From DATHXC01 sp035459965 (GTDB taxonomy: Bacteria; Pseudomonadota; Gammaproteobacteria; Burkholderiales; Methylophilaceae), in NCBI GenBank assembly GCA_035459965.1, contig DATHXC010000011.1, forward strand, positions 62,001 to 126,000: DNA of 64,000 nucleotides, in the 5' to 3' direction. Position numbers and translations under genes: made by a program. Below are positions 1 through 8,231 of the stretch, one piece after another; position 1 is the stretch's first letter; each line of letters opens with the position of its first letter. The notes beneath the pieces are model-generated. The model was not told where the DNA came from, did no database searches, and saw only the letters and a list, made by a program, of their open reading frames with translations.

Positions 1-299
1 GTCAGTTTTTTCAGTGCAGACAAATCGACCGGAATATCTTTCTTGGCCTGAGAGTATGGCCGCAGGTACTGATCCTGTTGAGTAATCAAATAGCCACGGC
101 GTGAACTTTCCACAGCCTGGGTACTGATACGTAGGTGACTGAGCTTATTAAGCACGTTGTAGGTATGCTCAACCCATGCACGAGAATGGTTTAGCTCACG
201 CGTAGATTCTAAAACCAGCCATATCAGCAGCGGAATAATTGAGACCGCCAGAAATAGCGCCAGGTATTGTGATGTATGTAAGGAGCGAAGGCGTGTCAT
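1..299 (-). CDS. CHASE3-domain sensor protein, N-terminal part (truncated by window edge)
   Basis: An open frame starts at an ATG at 297-299 on the minus strand and runs without a stop to base 1, giving about 99 residues; the rest lies outside the window. It begins with a short basic stretch and a hydrophobic membrane segment (about residues 12-30, LALFLAVSIIPLLIWLVL). An extracytoplasmic segment follows with the sequence ESSRRGYLIT and a YLRPY motif, which is the usual signature of the CHASE3 sensory domain. CHASE3 is normally the periplasmic input module of histidine kinases or diguanylate cyclases, so the output domain cannot be decided here. The domain call is fairly secure; the protein type is not. 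Confidence 0.65.
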   Translation of the reverse strand, partial: MTRLRSLHTSQYLALFLAVSIIPLLIWLVLESTRELNHSRAWVEHTYNVLNKLSHLRISTQAVESSRRGYLITQQDQYLRPYSQAKKDIPVDLSALKKL

Positions 300-454
300 A
301 AAAAGGGCCGGAAGGTCATGAATTGATTATAGAAACATCAATCTGTCACTACAACACTTAATTGCCTTCCAGTTTTGCTGCAACTTCAGAGTCGCTGAGA
401 CTAGCGCTGACACCAAAATATCAAAACCACTGCCCTCGACAAAAGCATTTAAGG

Positions 455-498
455 GCATGCCCTGGAAGGCTCATGGATATTGCCTCGCAGGGCAATGA
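455..498. repeat. Hairpin repeat copy A (CTGCGAG family, imperfect)
   Basis: An imperfect inverted repeat (GCATGCCCTGGAAGGC at 455-470 and GCCTCGCAGGGCAATG at 482-497) lies just downstream of lrgB. Its 471-498 half is the near-exact reverse complement of 1638-1664, so copies A and B lie in opposite orientation on either side of lrgAB. It may act as a transcript end for lrgBA. Confidence 0.6.
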
Positions 499-509
499 AT
501 TCTCCAACT

Positions 510-1241
510 TTAGCTCCGCATGAAATTCAAGATCGTCGGTAACAGCACAGCGCTCAATACGCCATTCATGCCCATGGCCATACTGGCGTACGTGCCGGCT
601 TCATCGTTGATGCTGAAAGCGCGGGTGATGCCCAGACCGTGAGCGCCAACACCGATGGCAGTGCCGCGCATCCACCAGGGTTTGAGGCGGATGGCATTCA
701 TGATGTAGGGCGCCAGAATCGAGCCTATCATCCCCGTGGCAACAGCAAAGACGGCGGTGAGTGTGGGCGATACATGGATGCGCTCGGCGATGCCCATGGC
801 GATGGGTGCGGTCACTGATTTTGCGTACATGCTGCCCACGATGTTATCGCCTGCACCCATGTAAGTGGCGATCAGCACCGCACTGGCGACTGAGACGATG
901 CTGCCGATCACCAGCGCCAGGGTAATGGGGAAAAGCTTGCCTTTAAGGTCATTACAGCCGCGGTAAATGGGCACAGCCAGCGCCACGGTAGCGGTGCCCA
1001 GCAAAAAGTGGATAAATTGCGCACCCTCGAAATACTGTTTATAGGGCATGCCGACGAGTGTAATGCCCACAGTTACAATCAGCACCGTTACACCCACCGG
1101 GTTCACAATCGGGTGGCGGTTGGATTTCACATACAGCATGAAAGCCAGCTGATACGCGGCCAGCGTGAGCACCAGGGCGAATAAGGGGTTACCGGAGAGA
1201 TAAACCCAGATTTCCGAAATCGGCAGGCGGTTATTCGTCAT
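510..1241 (-). CDS. lrgB: LrgB/CidB family membrane protein
   Basis: This 243-residue, very hydrophobic protein matches the LrgB family in length and in its characteristic segments: a central GTATVALAVPIYRG stretch, a later KSVTAPIAMGIAERI segment, and a GIGAHGLGI-like C-terminal portion (GVGAHGLGITRAF). LrgB is an inner-membrane partner of the holin-like LrgA. In other bacteria the pair has been tied to murein hydrolase control, programmed lysis and, more recently, transport of small organic acids. The start overlaps the lrgA stop by 11 bases, so the two are translationally coupled and transcribed lrgA then lrgB. The role in this organism is not known. Confidence 0.85.
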   Translation of the reverse strand: MTNNRLPISEIWVYLSGNPLFALVLTLAAYQLAFMLYVKSNRHPIVNPVGVTVLIVTVGITLVGMPYKQYFEGAQFIHFLLGTATVALAVPIYRGCNDLKGKLFPITLALVIGSIVSVASAVLIATYMGAGDNIVGSMYAKSVTAPIAMGIAERIHVSPTLTAVFAVATGMIGSILAPYIMNAIRLKPWWMRGTAIGVGAHGLGITRAFSINDEAGTYASMAMGMNGVLSAVLLPTILNFMRS

Positions 1242-1581
1242 GGTGCGTCGCCTTCCAGAATATCTTGAGTACCAGCCCGGTCACCGCGATGGTCAGCACC
1301 ACGCTCACGACCAGCGCCGTTGCCACGGCCAGCGCATGCGTTTGTAAGTCCGGTAAGAATAGAATCACACCGACAGAAGCTGGCACAAATAACAAACCAA
1401 GGTGCTGGCGGAAACCATCTGCCACCAGCGCCAGCGGTTCGTTCACATGACCTTTAAAGTTGAGATACGCGAATAAAAACAGCAGGCCAAGAACAGGGCC
1501 AGGAATATTAGGGAGCAGAAACTGCGAGACCAACTCGCCCAGACCCTGCCAGACAAAGAGCTGTACTAAGCCATCAATCAT
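1231..1581 (-). CDS. lrgA: LrgA/CidA family holin-like protein
   Basis: This 116-residue protein has four predicted membrane segments and the family core NIPGPVLGLLFLF near residue 25, followed by the LGLLFVPASVGV segment that is typical of CidA/LrgA. It is the first gene of the lrgAB operon and overlaps lrgB by 11 bases. The ATG at 1581 has no good ribosome binding site directly ahead. A GGGGGGA stretch lies about 20 bases upstream and serves better an out-of-frame ATG at 1597, so translation may reach lrgA by coupling from a seven-codon upstream frame. Family assignment is strong; function here is inferred from homologues only. Confidence 0.85.
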   Translation of the reverse strand: MIDGLVQLFVWQGLGELVSQFLLPNIPGPVLGLLFLFAYLNFKGHVNEPLALVADGFRQHLGLLFVPASVGVILFLPDLQTHALAVATALVVSVVLTIAVTGLVLKIFWKATHHDE

Positions 1582-1597
1582 ATTGACCGTCTATCAT
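1574..1597 (-). other. Possible seven-codon upstream ORF overlapping the lrgA start
   Basis: On the minus strand an ATG at 1597, placed five bases after a GGGGGGA tract, opens the frame M-I-D-G-Q-Y-D-stop. Its TGA lies within lrgA codons 2-3. The lrgA product also begins M-I-D-G, and the two starts are 16 bases apart, so the region looks like a 16-base tandem duplication. Whether it is translated cannot be told from sequence. Confidence 0.35.
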
Positions 1598-1637
1598 TGT
1601 TGTCCCCCCGGATTGTTTTCAACAATATAGCAAAAAA

Positions 1638-1683
1638 TCACTGCCCTGTGAGGCAATATCCATGCGGCTCTCAGGCCAGTCAT
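1638..1683. repeat. Hairpin repeat copy B with adjacent T-tract on the minus strand
   Basis: The segment contains ACTGCCCTGTGAG and CTCTCAGGCCAGT as imperfect arms. On the minus strand it is followed by a run of six T (1632-1637 read in reverse), so it could terminate transcription from the gene ending at 1737. It shares the sequence GAGGCAATATCCAT with copies A (inverted) and C (direct). Confidence 0.6.
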
Positions 1684-1695
1684 TTTCATATTGTA

Positions 1696-1730
1696 TAGGT
1701 GTGCAAACAATAAGCCGTTTGCACACCCTA
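1696..1730. repeat. Perfect 11-bp inverted repeat, GTAGGGTG-type hairpin
   Basis: GGTGTGCAAAC (1698-1708) and GTTTGCACACC (1717-1727) form perfect arms around an eight-base loop, just after the stop of the gene at 1737. On the minus strand it reads GTAGGGTGTGCAAAC, the style of a common intergenic palindrome. A degenerate relative follows copy C near 2149-2180. Confidence 0.6.
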
Positions 1731-1736
1731 CGCTAG

Positions 1737-2072
1737 CTAATCAGCTTGTTTGTCGTGGGTTTTGCTAGCCACATATTGCTTGATGTCGTTAATGGTTTCC
1801 GTAAAGCGGCCATCTACATTGTTGGCATCAAGAGTCGCGATAGAGGCTGCTGCTTTTTCCTGTAACTCACTTGCAGATAACGAAGTGTCATCTATCAGGT
1901 TGCCGAGAAAGTTTAACTCATTCAGCACAATGTCTTGCCTGGCCCTGGATGCCTCCTCAAGAACATCTTTCGCCTGTCTTTTTAATCTGACTTTGCGCTG
2001 ATCGTAGATCAGGTAGAAAACAAGCAGGGCTATAGCAACAGCAGGAAAAATCCAGGGGAATTGTGTGGGCAT
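1737..2072 (-). CDS. Hypothetical membrane-anchored protein
   Basis: This 111-residue protein is not recognised. It has one N-terminal hydrophobic segment (residues about 8-24, IFPAVAIALLVFYLIY), then a very basic stretch, then a long, probably helical region rich in Glu, Asp, Lys and Ala. That suggests a single-span protein with a cytoplasmic coiled-coil-like tail. It stands between hairpin repeats on both sides and is transcribed in the same direction as its neighbours. Codon use looks ordinary, so I believe it is a real gene, but no function can be proposed. Confidence 0.6.
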   Translation of the reverse strand: MPTQFPWIFPAVAIALLVFYLIYDQRKVRLKRQAKDVLEEASRARQDIVLNELNFLGNLIDDTSLSASELQEKAAASIATLDANNVDGRFTETINDIKQYVASKTHDKQAD

Positions 2073-2094
2073 GTGTAACCTTTAAATATTCAAG

Positions 2095-2137
2095 GACTGC
2101 GCTGTGAGGCAATATCCATAAGGACCCCGGGCCAGTC
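2095..2137. repeat. Hairpin repeat copy C (degenerate)
   Basis: GACTG and CAGTC arms bracket the conserved GTGAGGCAATATCCAT core also found in copy B. Similarity to copy B continues beyond the hairpin to about 2190, so copies B and C form a direct repeat of roughly 100 bases. It lies between the genes ending at 2185 and starting at 2072. Confidence 0.5.
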
Positions 2138-2184
2138 TTTTATTCATTGTAGGGTGTATAACAGGTAGTTGTTTGCAACCTTCG

Positions 2185-2688
2185 TCAGCTAATTTGATTT
2201 GCGGCAGAAATTAGATTGTAAATAGCATAGATGCCGACTAATACAGGAAGTAAGAACTCAAACATCGCACGTGCAACAGAGGCAGGCATTGCAAGATTAT
2301 TCGGCCATTTTGAAACCCAATCTTTTGGATAGGATGTCGATGAGTCATTAATGCTCTTAGGTTTTTCGAGTATTTCGTCGAAGACCTCTTTATACACAGC
2401 TTTAATGCTTTCGTTATATGAGAGCCGCCATGATAGAAAGTCTGTGAGCCCATAAAGAATAAATGCGATGACAAAATAGATCACTACAAATGCCATCATT
2501 TGCAGGAATGCTTGTTGGTCTGCTTGCTCAAAATCTATACCAAGTGCTGAAATCTTGGAGGGAACTAGTTTGGTCTTTGCGATGAATAAGGATAGGGCAC
2601 TAATGCCAAGTAGCATTCGCCGCTCTCTCCGGCTCACTTCGCTAAGTGGGTCTAGCAAACTCACTTGCAAAGGTGGATGGATGCTCAT
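2185..2688 (-). CDS. Hypothetical integral membrane protein
   Basis: This 167-residue protein is not recognised. Three hydrophobic segments are visible: about residues 25-40 (MLLGISALSLFIA), 63-85 (LQMMAFVVIYFVIAFILYGL) and 143-160 near the C terminus (FLLPVLVGIYAIYNLI). The stretch is visibly richer in A and T than the genes around it, which may point to a different origin. The start is the ATG at 2688. It could be a stand-alone accessory gene; there is no functional clue from its neighbours. Confidence 0.6.
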   Translation of the reverse strand: MSIHPPLQVSLLDPLSEVSRRERRMLLGISALSLFIAKTKLVPSKISALGIDFEQADQQAFLQMMAFVVIYFVIAFILYGLTDFLSWRLSYNESIKAVYKEVFDEILEKPKSINDSSTSYPKDWVSKWPNNLAMPASVARAMFEFLLPVLVGIYAIYNLISAANQIS

Positions 2689-2768
2689 GTTTTATAGAAC
2701 CTATTTATTAATCAATCACGTGTAAGTATGTTGACAGGCTTTATACCTGTCAACATAAAGAGCTAAAC

Positions 2769-4871
2769 CTAAAACTCCCCGCGCAAGCCCACCAATACTG
2801 ACCTGCCGCCTAGCGGTGCGATGTCTTTGAGGAAGGAGCTATGCTCGCGGATTTCCTGGTCCAGCAGGTTGTAGCCTTTGGCGAAGGCTTCGAGGTGGAA
2901 GCTGGCCGGGATCAGGTAGGTGAGGGTGGCGTTGACCGAGGTGTAGCCATCGGTGGTGGTTTCGTTATCGGCATTGCGGTCTTGCTTGAATGCGCGCAGC
3001 ACGTCCACTCGTGAGCCGAAGCGGTTGAGCTGGTAATTCAGGCCAAAACCTAGCTTAAGCGGGGAGATGCGTGGCAACGGCTCACCCGTATCACGATTGG
3101 TCGCACGTACGTAATCGCCGCGTAGCAGCAGGTCCAGCTTGCCGGTGTCTTCGTAAACCCTGAATTTACCGTCGCCTTCTATGCCTTTGAATACAGCGGG
3201 TACGGCCACAAACTGGGCGCCGCGCAGGTTATCAATGGGGTCGTCCAGGCTGGGGTCGTTCTGCAGGCTAATGAAGTTGCTGAAACGGGTGTAGTAGCTG
3301 CCGATGTTGAATGAATCGTGGCCGGATTTCCAGCGTAACTGGGCGTCGATACCATTGGCACGTTCTACATCAAAATTGGCATCGCCACGCTCGAACTGGC
3401 CAGAGGCGATATGCGGCCCGTTGGCGAATAGCTCGAAATAGCTAGGTGCGCGCTCGTTGTGCGACAGGTTGCTGGCGATGGCCCAGTTGTCATTAAGCGT
3501 AAACAAAGCGCCAGTGGCCGCGCTTTTGGGGTTGAAGGTTTTTGAGGTGGCCGGGCCGAAGTTGGCGCCACCGTCAGAATCCAGCTTGGCGTTTTCGATG
3601 CGGCCGCCGAAGGTGAGCTTGAGCCTGTCCAGATTAAGCCCGCTCATGGGTAGCTCTTCATACACATACACGGCTTTACTATCGGTTTTGTTCTTGGGCA
3701 CAAAGGCTTCATCACCCAGCGCTTCAAAGTTGGAGTTCTGGAATTGCAGCCCTATCACGCCAGACATATCGCCTATCTTGGCGTGTCCCGCTTCAATCGA
3801 ACCTTCCAGCCCGCGATTCTTGAAGGTGGTGCCTACTTCGCCACCTTCAATCTCCTGGTGCTGGTAGTCGGTGTGCGCCAGATGCACTTTTACGCGGTTG
3901 ATCACGCTGCCCAAGTCTTTGAACTCGGAGGCGAAATCCCAGCGGTCGCTGTTCTGGTCGATACGCACGCCGGGCTCGGCCACGGTACCGTAGTTGTTGT
4001 TAAAGGTGGAGTAGGAGACACCTGCATAGCCTTTTTCAAACTGGAGTGAGGCACCCAGCGCGCCGCCATTGGCCTTGGCCGAGCTGTTGACGAGTCGGCC
4101 ACGTTTATCTACTACCGGGTCAGGGTTCGCTGCGCGTAGCTGGCTGGTGCGCGCAAAACCGGGGATCTCCAGGTCGTTGGTTTCACGGCCATAGGCATCG
4201 GCGTGGATAGTTAACATGCCATTACCGGCATCCACCACCACGGCGCCGTTTTTCTGGTCATCTGCACCGCCAAAACGTACTTCACTGCGGCCAGTTGCGC
4301 CATCAATCGCCTCTTTCGGGATGCGGTGATCAATCGCATTCACCACCCCACCTACGGCGCTGCCGCCATACAGCAAGGCAGCCGGGCCGCGTACCACGTC
4401 GATCTGCTCGACGATCAGCGGGTCTACAGCAACGGCATGGTCAAAGCTCAGGCTGGAAGCATCGAGGATGCCAACGCCGTTTTGCATGATGCGCACGCGT
4501 TCGCTATCCAGCCCACGAATAATCGGGCGCGATGCATTGGGGCCAAAGTAGCTGGAGCTTACGCCGGGGATAGAGTTGAGCGTTTCGCCCAGCGTGCTTT
4601 CGCGCCGCAGTGAAAGCTCGCGGCCATTGAGCACGGCCACGGGTACCACCAGCTCATCCGAGCCAACGCCCAAGGGGTTGCCTGTGATGGGCACACTGGG
4701 GGCTTGGATGTTGACTTGGCTTTGTGTGGAGTTATCAGCCGCATGCGCCTGGCTGATGAATAGCTCAGTCATTAGCGGGTTGCCCAAAGTGAGTGTTACC
4801 GCGATAAAGATTTTACGGCGCAGGATGCTGCTCGCAGCAATACGCGGGGATTTCGGATGTTGAATCATCAT
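2769..4871 (-). CDS. TonB-dependent outer membrane receptor, ZnuD-like
   Basis: The 700-residue product has an N-terminal signal region (about residues 1-45, ending near AHA), a plug domain (about 75-190) with NSIPGVSSSYFGPNASRP, IRGLDSERVRIM and the VRGPAALLYGGSAVGG motif, and a 22-strand-type barrel ending in phenylalanine (LVGLRGEF). The phrase DHAVAVDPL in the plug resembles ZnuD-type zinc receptors, but the His/Asp-rich metal loop known from Neisseria ZnuD is not obvious, so the substrate is open. It would import a metal or metal complex using TonB energy. The next gene upstream encodes a small exported Cys/His protein and may be cotranscribed. Confidence 0.85.
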   Translation of the reverse strand: MMIQHPKSPRIAASSILRRKIFIAVTLTLGNPLMTELFISQAHAADNSTQSQVNIQAPSVPITGNPLGVGSDELVVPVAVLNGRELSLRRESTLGETLNSIPGVSSSYFGPNASRPIIRGLDSERVRIMQNGVGILDASSLSFDHAVAVDPLIVEQIDVVRGPAALLYGGSAVGGVVNAIDHRIPKEAIDGATGRSEVRFGGADDQKNGAVVVDAGNGMLTIHADAYGRETNDLEIPGFARTSQLRAANPDPVVDKRGRLVNSSAKANGGALGASLQFEKGYAGVSYSTFNNNYGTVAEPGVRIDQNSDRWDFASEFKDLGSVINRVKVHLAHTDYQHQEIEGGEVGTTFKNRGLEGSIEAGHAKIGDMSGVIGLQFQNSNFEALGDEAFVPKNKTDSKAVYVYEELPMSGLNLDRLKLTFGGRIENAKLDSDGGANFGPATSKTFNPKSAATGALFTLNDNWAIASNLSHNERAPSYFELFANGPHIASGQFERGDANFDVERANGIDAQLRWKSGHDSFNIGSYYTRFSNFISLQNDPSLDDPIDNLRGAQFVAVPAVFKGIEGDGKFRVYEDTGKLDLLLRGDYVRATNRDTGEPLPRISPLKLGFGLNYQLNRFGSRVDVLRAFKQDRNADNETTTDGYTSVNATLTYLIPASFHLEAFAKGYNLLDQEIREHSSFLKDIAPLGGRSVLVGLRGEF

Positions 4872-4993
4872 AGTGTTGCCTCTTAAGCTTTAAGTATTTG
4901 CTAATGCGAGCCGAGCGACAGAACACTATCGAACAGGCATAACACATAGCGATGCCAGCCATGCAAATGGCCGGAGTCAGAATAAATTTAGAG

Positions 4994-5305
4994 CTAAGAG
5001 GCTAGCGGCGGGCCGCGCGCTAGATAGGAAAGAAGGGTGTTGCTGGGATGGCTGCTGCTGCTGAAAGCGGTGAGTTCATAACCCGCTGCCAGTATCGGTG
5101 GCGTAAAGTAATGCACGCTCAATGCGCTGGCAAGTTCACCATAGCTCAGGCATTTGTCACACACGGATGAATGTGGCGCTTTGTCTTGCTGCTGAGAGCT
5201 TGCATCTAAATCAGCATAGTGCGAAATCTCGTGCAGCACTGCGCCCTGTTGGCCCAGGGCAAACAGGAATATCAGTGAAAAACTTAAGATTAAGCGCCGT
5301 AACAT
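4994..5305 (-). CDS. Small exported Cys/His protein, DUF2946-like
   Basis: This 103-residue protein starts with a clear signal-like hydrophobic segment (about residues 5-18). A HEISHYADLD segment and a CDKCLSYGELASAL segment follow; the latter has the CxxC plus conserved Leu/Ala pattern seen in DUF2946-type proteins that often lie next to TonB-dependent receptors or copper genes. It sits 46 bases after the ETF-QO gene and 122 bases before the receptor gene, all on the minus strand. A periplasmic metal-related role is plausible from the CxxC and histidines, but this is inference. The family assignment is moderate. Confidence 0.6.
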   Translation of the reverse strand: MLRRLILSFSLIFLFALGQQGAVLHEISHYADLDASSQQQDKAPHSSVCDKCLSYGELASALSVHYFTPPILAAGYELTAFSSSSHPSNTLLSYLARGPPLAS

Positions 5306-5351
5306 GAAATGATTTTAACAGACAAATATGTGTGAATTATGAAATCTAAAA

Positions 5352-7010
5352 TTACATCCCCGAGTAAACCGGCCCGCTACCGCCCGCTGGCGGCACCCAG
5401 ACGATATTCTGCGTGGGATCCTTGATATCGCAGGTTTTGCAATGAACGCAGTTCTGCGCGTTGATCTGCAGGTGGTCAACTTGCAGATCATCTTTCACAA
5501 TTTCATACACACCAGCCGGGCAATAGCGTTGTTCCGGCGCATCGAATTTCGCGAGGTTGATGCGGATGGGCACCGTGCTGTCTTTCAAGCGCAGATGGCA
5601 AGGCTGGTCTGCATCATGCGCAAGATTGCTGAGGCTGATGGAGTTCAATATATCAAAGCTGAAAACGCCATCGGGTTTAGGGTAAGTTAGTACTGGCATT
5701 TCTTCGGCTGGGCGCGTGCAGTGGTGATCGGCGCGTTGGTGATGCAATGTCCAGGGCAGGCGCACATTGAACGATGCAAGCCACATTTCGATGCCTCCCA
5801 ATAATGTGCCACCCCAGCTACCAAAGCGCGACAGCATGGGTTTCACATTGCGCACGGCCTCCAGATCGCGCCAAACCCACGATTCTCGCAGCGCCTTGGG
5901 GTAAGCATGCAGTAGTGGCTTGCCCTCCGCTGGTTCTGTGGATAAAGCCTCAAATGCTGCTTCTGCTGCCAGCATGCCGGATTTCATTGCGTTGTGGCTG
6001 CCCTTGATGCGGGGCACATTGACCATGCCCGCGCTGCAGCCAATCAGCGCACCGCCCGGGAATACCAGTTCCGGCCAGGATTGCAGGCCACCCTCACTAA
6101 TTGCCCTCGCTCCATAGCTCAGGCGCTTGCCATCTTTCAGCAGTGCCTTAATGGTAGGGTGGGTCTTGAAACGCTGGAATTCTTCGAATGGTGATAGATG
6201 TGGATTGGCGTAATCCAGGTGCACCACAAAGCCGATCGAGACCAGCTGCTCGCCATAGTGGTAGATGAAAGAGCCACCGCCGGTATCGGCATCAAGCGGC
6301 CATCCCAGGCTATGTTGTACCAAGCCTGGCTGGTGCTGCTCTGCGGGGATGCGCCATATTTCCTTGAGCCCGAGGCCGTATTTTTGTGGTGAGGCGTTAT
6401 CGCGCAGCTTGAAGCGGGTTTCCAGTTCGCGCGTCAGCGATCCACGCGTGCCTTCTGCAATCAATGTGTAAGGCGCACGGATCTCAATGCCGGGCGTGTA
6501 TTGCGATGTCTCTTGGCCTTTCGCATCCACCCCCATGTCGCCGGTAATGATGCCGACGACTTGCCCTTGCTCGTCATACAGCATTTCCTGCGCGGAGAAA
6601 CCGGCATAGATTTCCACGCCCAGGCTTTCTGCCTCCTGCCCCAGCCATTTACACACATCACCCAGGCTGCCGATGTAATTACCCTCATTGTTCATGAGGG
6701 GCGGCATCATCCAGTGCGGCACGGCCCACGATTTTTCTTCACTCAGTAATAAAAACTCGTCCTTGCTCACAGCCGTATTGAGTGGGGCTCCCTTACTCTT
6801 CCAGTCCGGGATGAGCTCGTATAACGCCACCGGGTCGATTACCGCGCCAGAAAGAATATGCGCGCCGACTTCTGCGCCTTTTTCCAGTAAGCACACGCTT
6901 ACCTCGCGCCCGGCTTTTTCCGCCAGTTGCTTGAGCCTGATTGCCGCTGCAAGGCCTGCAGGGCCTCCACCTACAATCAGAATGTCGTAGTTCATTACAT
7001 CACGTTCCAT
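5352..7010 (-). CDS. Electron transfer flavoprotein:ubiquinone oxidoreductase
   Basis: The enzyme takes electrons from reduced ETF through FAD and a 4Fe-4S cluster and passes them to quinone in the inner membrane. The 552-residue length is normal for the fused bacterial/mitochondrial form. The FAD-binding GGGPAGLAAAIRL motif is at the N terminus. The C-terminal ferredoxin-like part carries the cluster cysteines in CPAGVYEI and CVHCKTCDIKDPTQNI. The start may be the ATG at 7010 or the one at 6995, which leads directly into NYDILIVGGG. The etfBA genes lie 1.2 kb away across a LysR gene, consistent with one electron-transfer locus. Confidence 0.93.
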   Translation of the reverse strand: MERDVMNYDILIVGGGPAGLAAAIRLKQLAEKAGREVSVCLLEKGAEVGAHILSGAVIDPVALYELIPDWKSKGAPLNTAVSKDEFLLLSEEKSWAVPHWMMPPLMNNEGNYIGSLGDVCKWLGQEAESLGVEIYAGFSAQEMLYDEQGQVVGIITGDMGVDAKGQETSQYTPGIEIRAPYTLIAEGTRGSLTRELETRFKLRDNASPQKYGLGLKEIWRIPAEQHQPGLVQHSLGWPLDADTGGGSFIYHYGEQLVSIGFVVHLDYANPHLSPFEEFQRFKTHPTIKALLKDGKRLSYGARAISEGGLQSWPELVFPGGALIGCSAGMVNVPRIKGSHNAMKSGMLAAEAAFEALSTEPAEGKPLLHAYPKALRESWVWRDLEAVRNVKPMLSRFGSWGGTLLGGIEMWLASFNVRLPWTLHHQRADHHCTRPAEEMPVLTYPKPDGVFSFDILNSISLSNLAHDADQPCHLRLKDSTVPIRINLAKFDAPEQRYCPAGVYEIVKDDLQVDHLQINAQNCVHCKTCDIKDPTQNIVWVPPAGGSGPVYSGM

Positions 7011-7035
7011 ATCAGGGCCTGTTCATTTGTAGCAA

Positions 7036-7977
7036 TTAAGCAATATAGGGTAAATCGACCTGGTCGCTACGGGTAGCACCAGCGGTCATTTCTCTGCACA
7101 GGGCAAGAAATTCGCGCATGCCCGCCGTCTGGTATTTTTGCTTATGCCAGAGAAAATAGAAATAGCGGCTCAAGTTCAGGTTGGGCGTGGCAAGCGGTAC
7201 CAGGCTGCCACGGCGGAATGCATCCTTTAATGCAAGGTGCGAGATACAGCCTATGCCCAGACCAGATTCTACCGCGCGTTTGATGGCTTCGGTATGTTCC
7301 AGTTCCAGCCGGATATTGAGTTGTGCGTGGTGGTTGTGAAAGGCACGGTCAAACGTCTCGCGCGTACCGGAGCCTTTTTCACGCAGAATCCACGGCTCCT
7401 CCAGCAATCGTTCCATGCTGATTTTGCGTGCTTCGCCTTTATGCAGCTTTGCCAGCGGGTGATCCGGCGCGCTGAATACCACTAGCTCATCCGCGATCCA
7501 TGGCTGTACTTCAATATCCGGGTGGTGGCAATCGCCCTCTATCATGCCCAGGTCCAGCTCGTGATTGGCGATCTGCTGCACGATGCTCCTGGTGTTATGC
7601 ACCTTCAGCTGAATGCGGCTTTCCGGATGCGCCTGCAAAAAGCGCGCAACCAGGATGGTTGCAAGGTAATTGCCTACCGTGAGAGTTGCACCTATAGTCA
7701 TGCGGCCCAGGCCGCTCTGGCCGCCCAGCAGGCCTTCTATTTCTTTGGCTCTGTCCAGCAATTCCACCGCGCGGGGCAATAGCTGCTGGCCTGTCTCGTT
7801 GATGCGCAGGGATTTGCCCAGGCGATCGAACAATTGCAGGCTGAATTGCTTTTCCAGCTCACCCAGCGCAGTGCTGGTGGCCGATTGCGAAAGCGACAGC
7901 GCCTCCGCAGCACGCGAGACGCTCTCGGTGCGGCTGATGGCTACAAATATCTCAAGCTGTCTTAAGCTGTAGTTCAT
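7036..7977 (-). CDS. LysR family transcriptional regulator
   Basis: This 313-residue protein has an N-terminal winged helix-turn-helix (residues 1-60; RLGKSLRIN marks the wing) and a substrate-binding domain. The core resembles the CysL/YeiE group, with phrases such as IGATLTVGNYL, ILREKGSGTRE and ESGLGIGCIS. It lies between the ETF-QO gene (same strand, 25 bases downstream) and etfB (divergent, 254-base gap). The gap holds several inverted repeats that could be its operators. The simplest inference is that it controls the ETF genes and itself; the effector is unknown. Confidence 0.88.
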   Translation of the reverse strand: MNYSLRQLEIFVAISRTESVSRAAEALSLSQSATSTALGELEKQFSLQLFDRLGKSLRINETGQQLLPRAVELLDRAKEIEGLLGGQSGLGRMTIGATLTVGNYLATILVARFLQAHPESRIQLKVHNTRSIVQQIANHELDLGMIEGDCHHPDIEVQPWIADELVVFSAPDHPLAKLHKGEARKISMERLLEEPWILREKGSGTRETFDRAFHNHHAQLNIRLELEHTEAIKRAVESGLGIGCISHLALKDAFRRGSLVPLATPNLNLSRYFYFLWHKQKYQTAGMREFLALCREMTAGATRSDQVDLPYIA

Positions 7978-8014
7978 AGGCTATAATTATGGGTTATGTT
8001 TTGTGTAGTCTTTT

Positions 8015-8042
8015 GATTGATTGTGTTTTTTAGTCATCAATC
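8015..8042. promoter_or_regulatory. Inverted repeat in the LysR-etfB divergent region
   Basis: GATTGAT (8015-8021) and ATCAATC (8036-8042) form perfect seven-base arms with a 14-base spacer. The palindrome ATAATTAT (7983-7990) lies directly ahead of the LysR start. Either could be a LysR operator; binding is not shown. Confidence 0.35.
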
Positions 8043-8096
8043 GAGCTTAATCGCTGAATTGCATGCGGGTGGACAGGCCACCGTATCTATCCGGCT

Positions 8097-8115
8097 ATAT
8101 CTATTACGTAGATAT
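8097..8115. promoter_or_regulatory. Palindrome upstream of etfB, candidate LysR site
   Basis: ATATCTA and TAGATAT flank TTACG, giving perfect seven-base arms. It lies about 40 bases ahead of a TATAAA (8157-8162) that may be the -10 box of etfB. This spacing fits an activator site, but no binding evidence exists. Confidence 0.4.
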
Positions 8116-8231
8116 ATAGTATCTTTATAATTCATTTAACAAATATTATACGCTAGTATAAAATGTGCGGCAAATGAAGAAGTTAGCCTAATAAACCCTG
8201 TAGTCAGGGTGCTGGTAATGAGGAATAAGTA

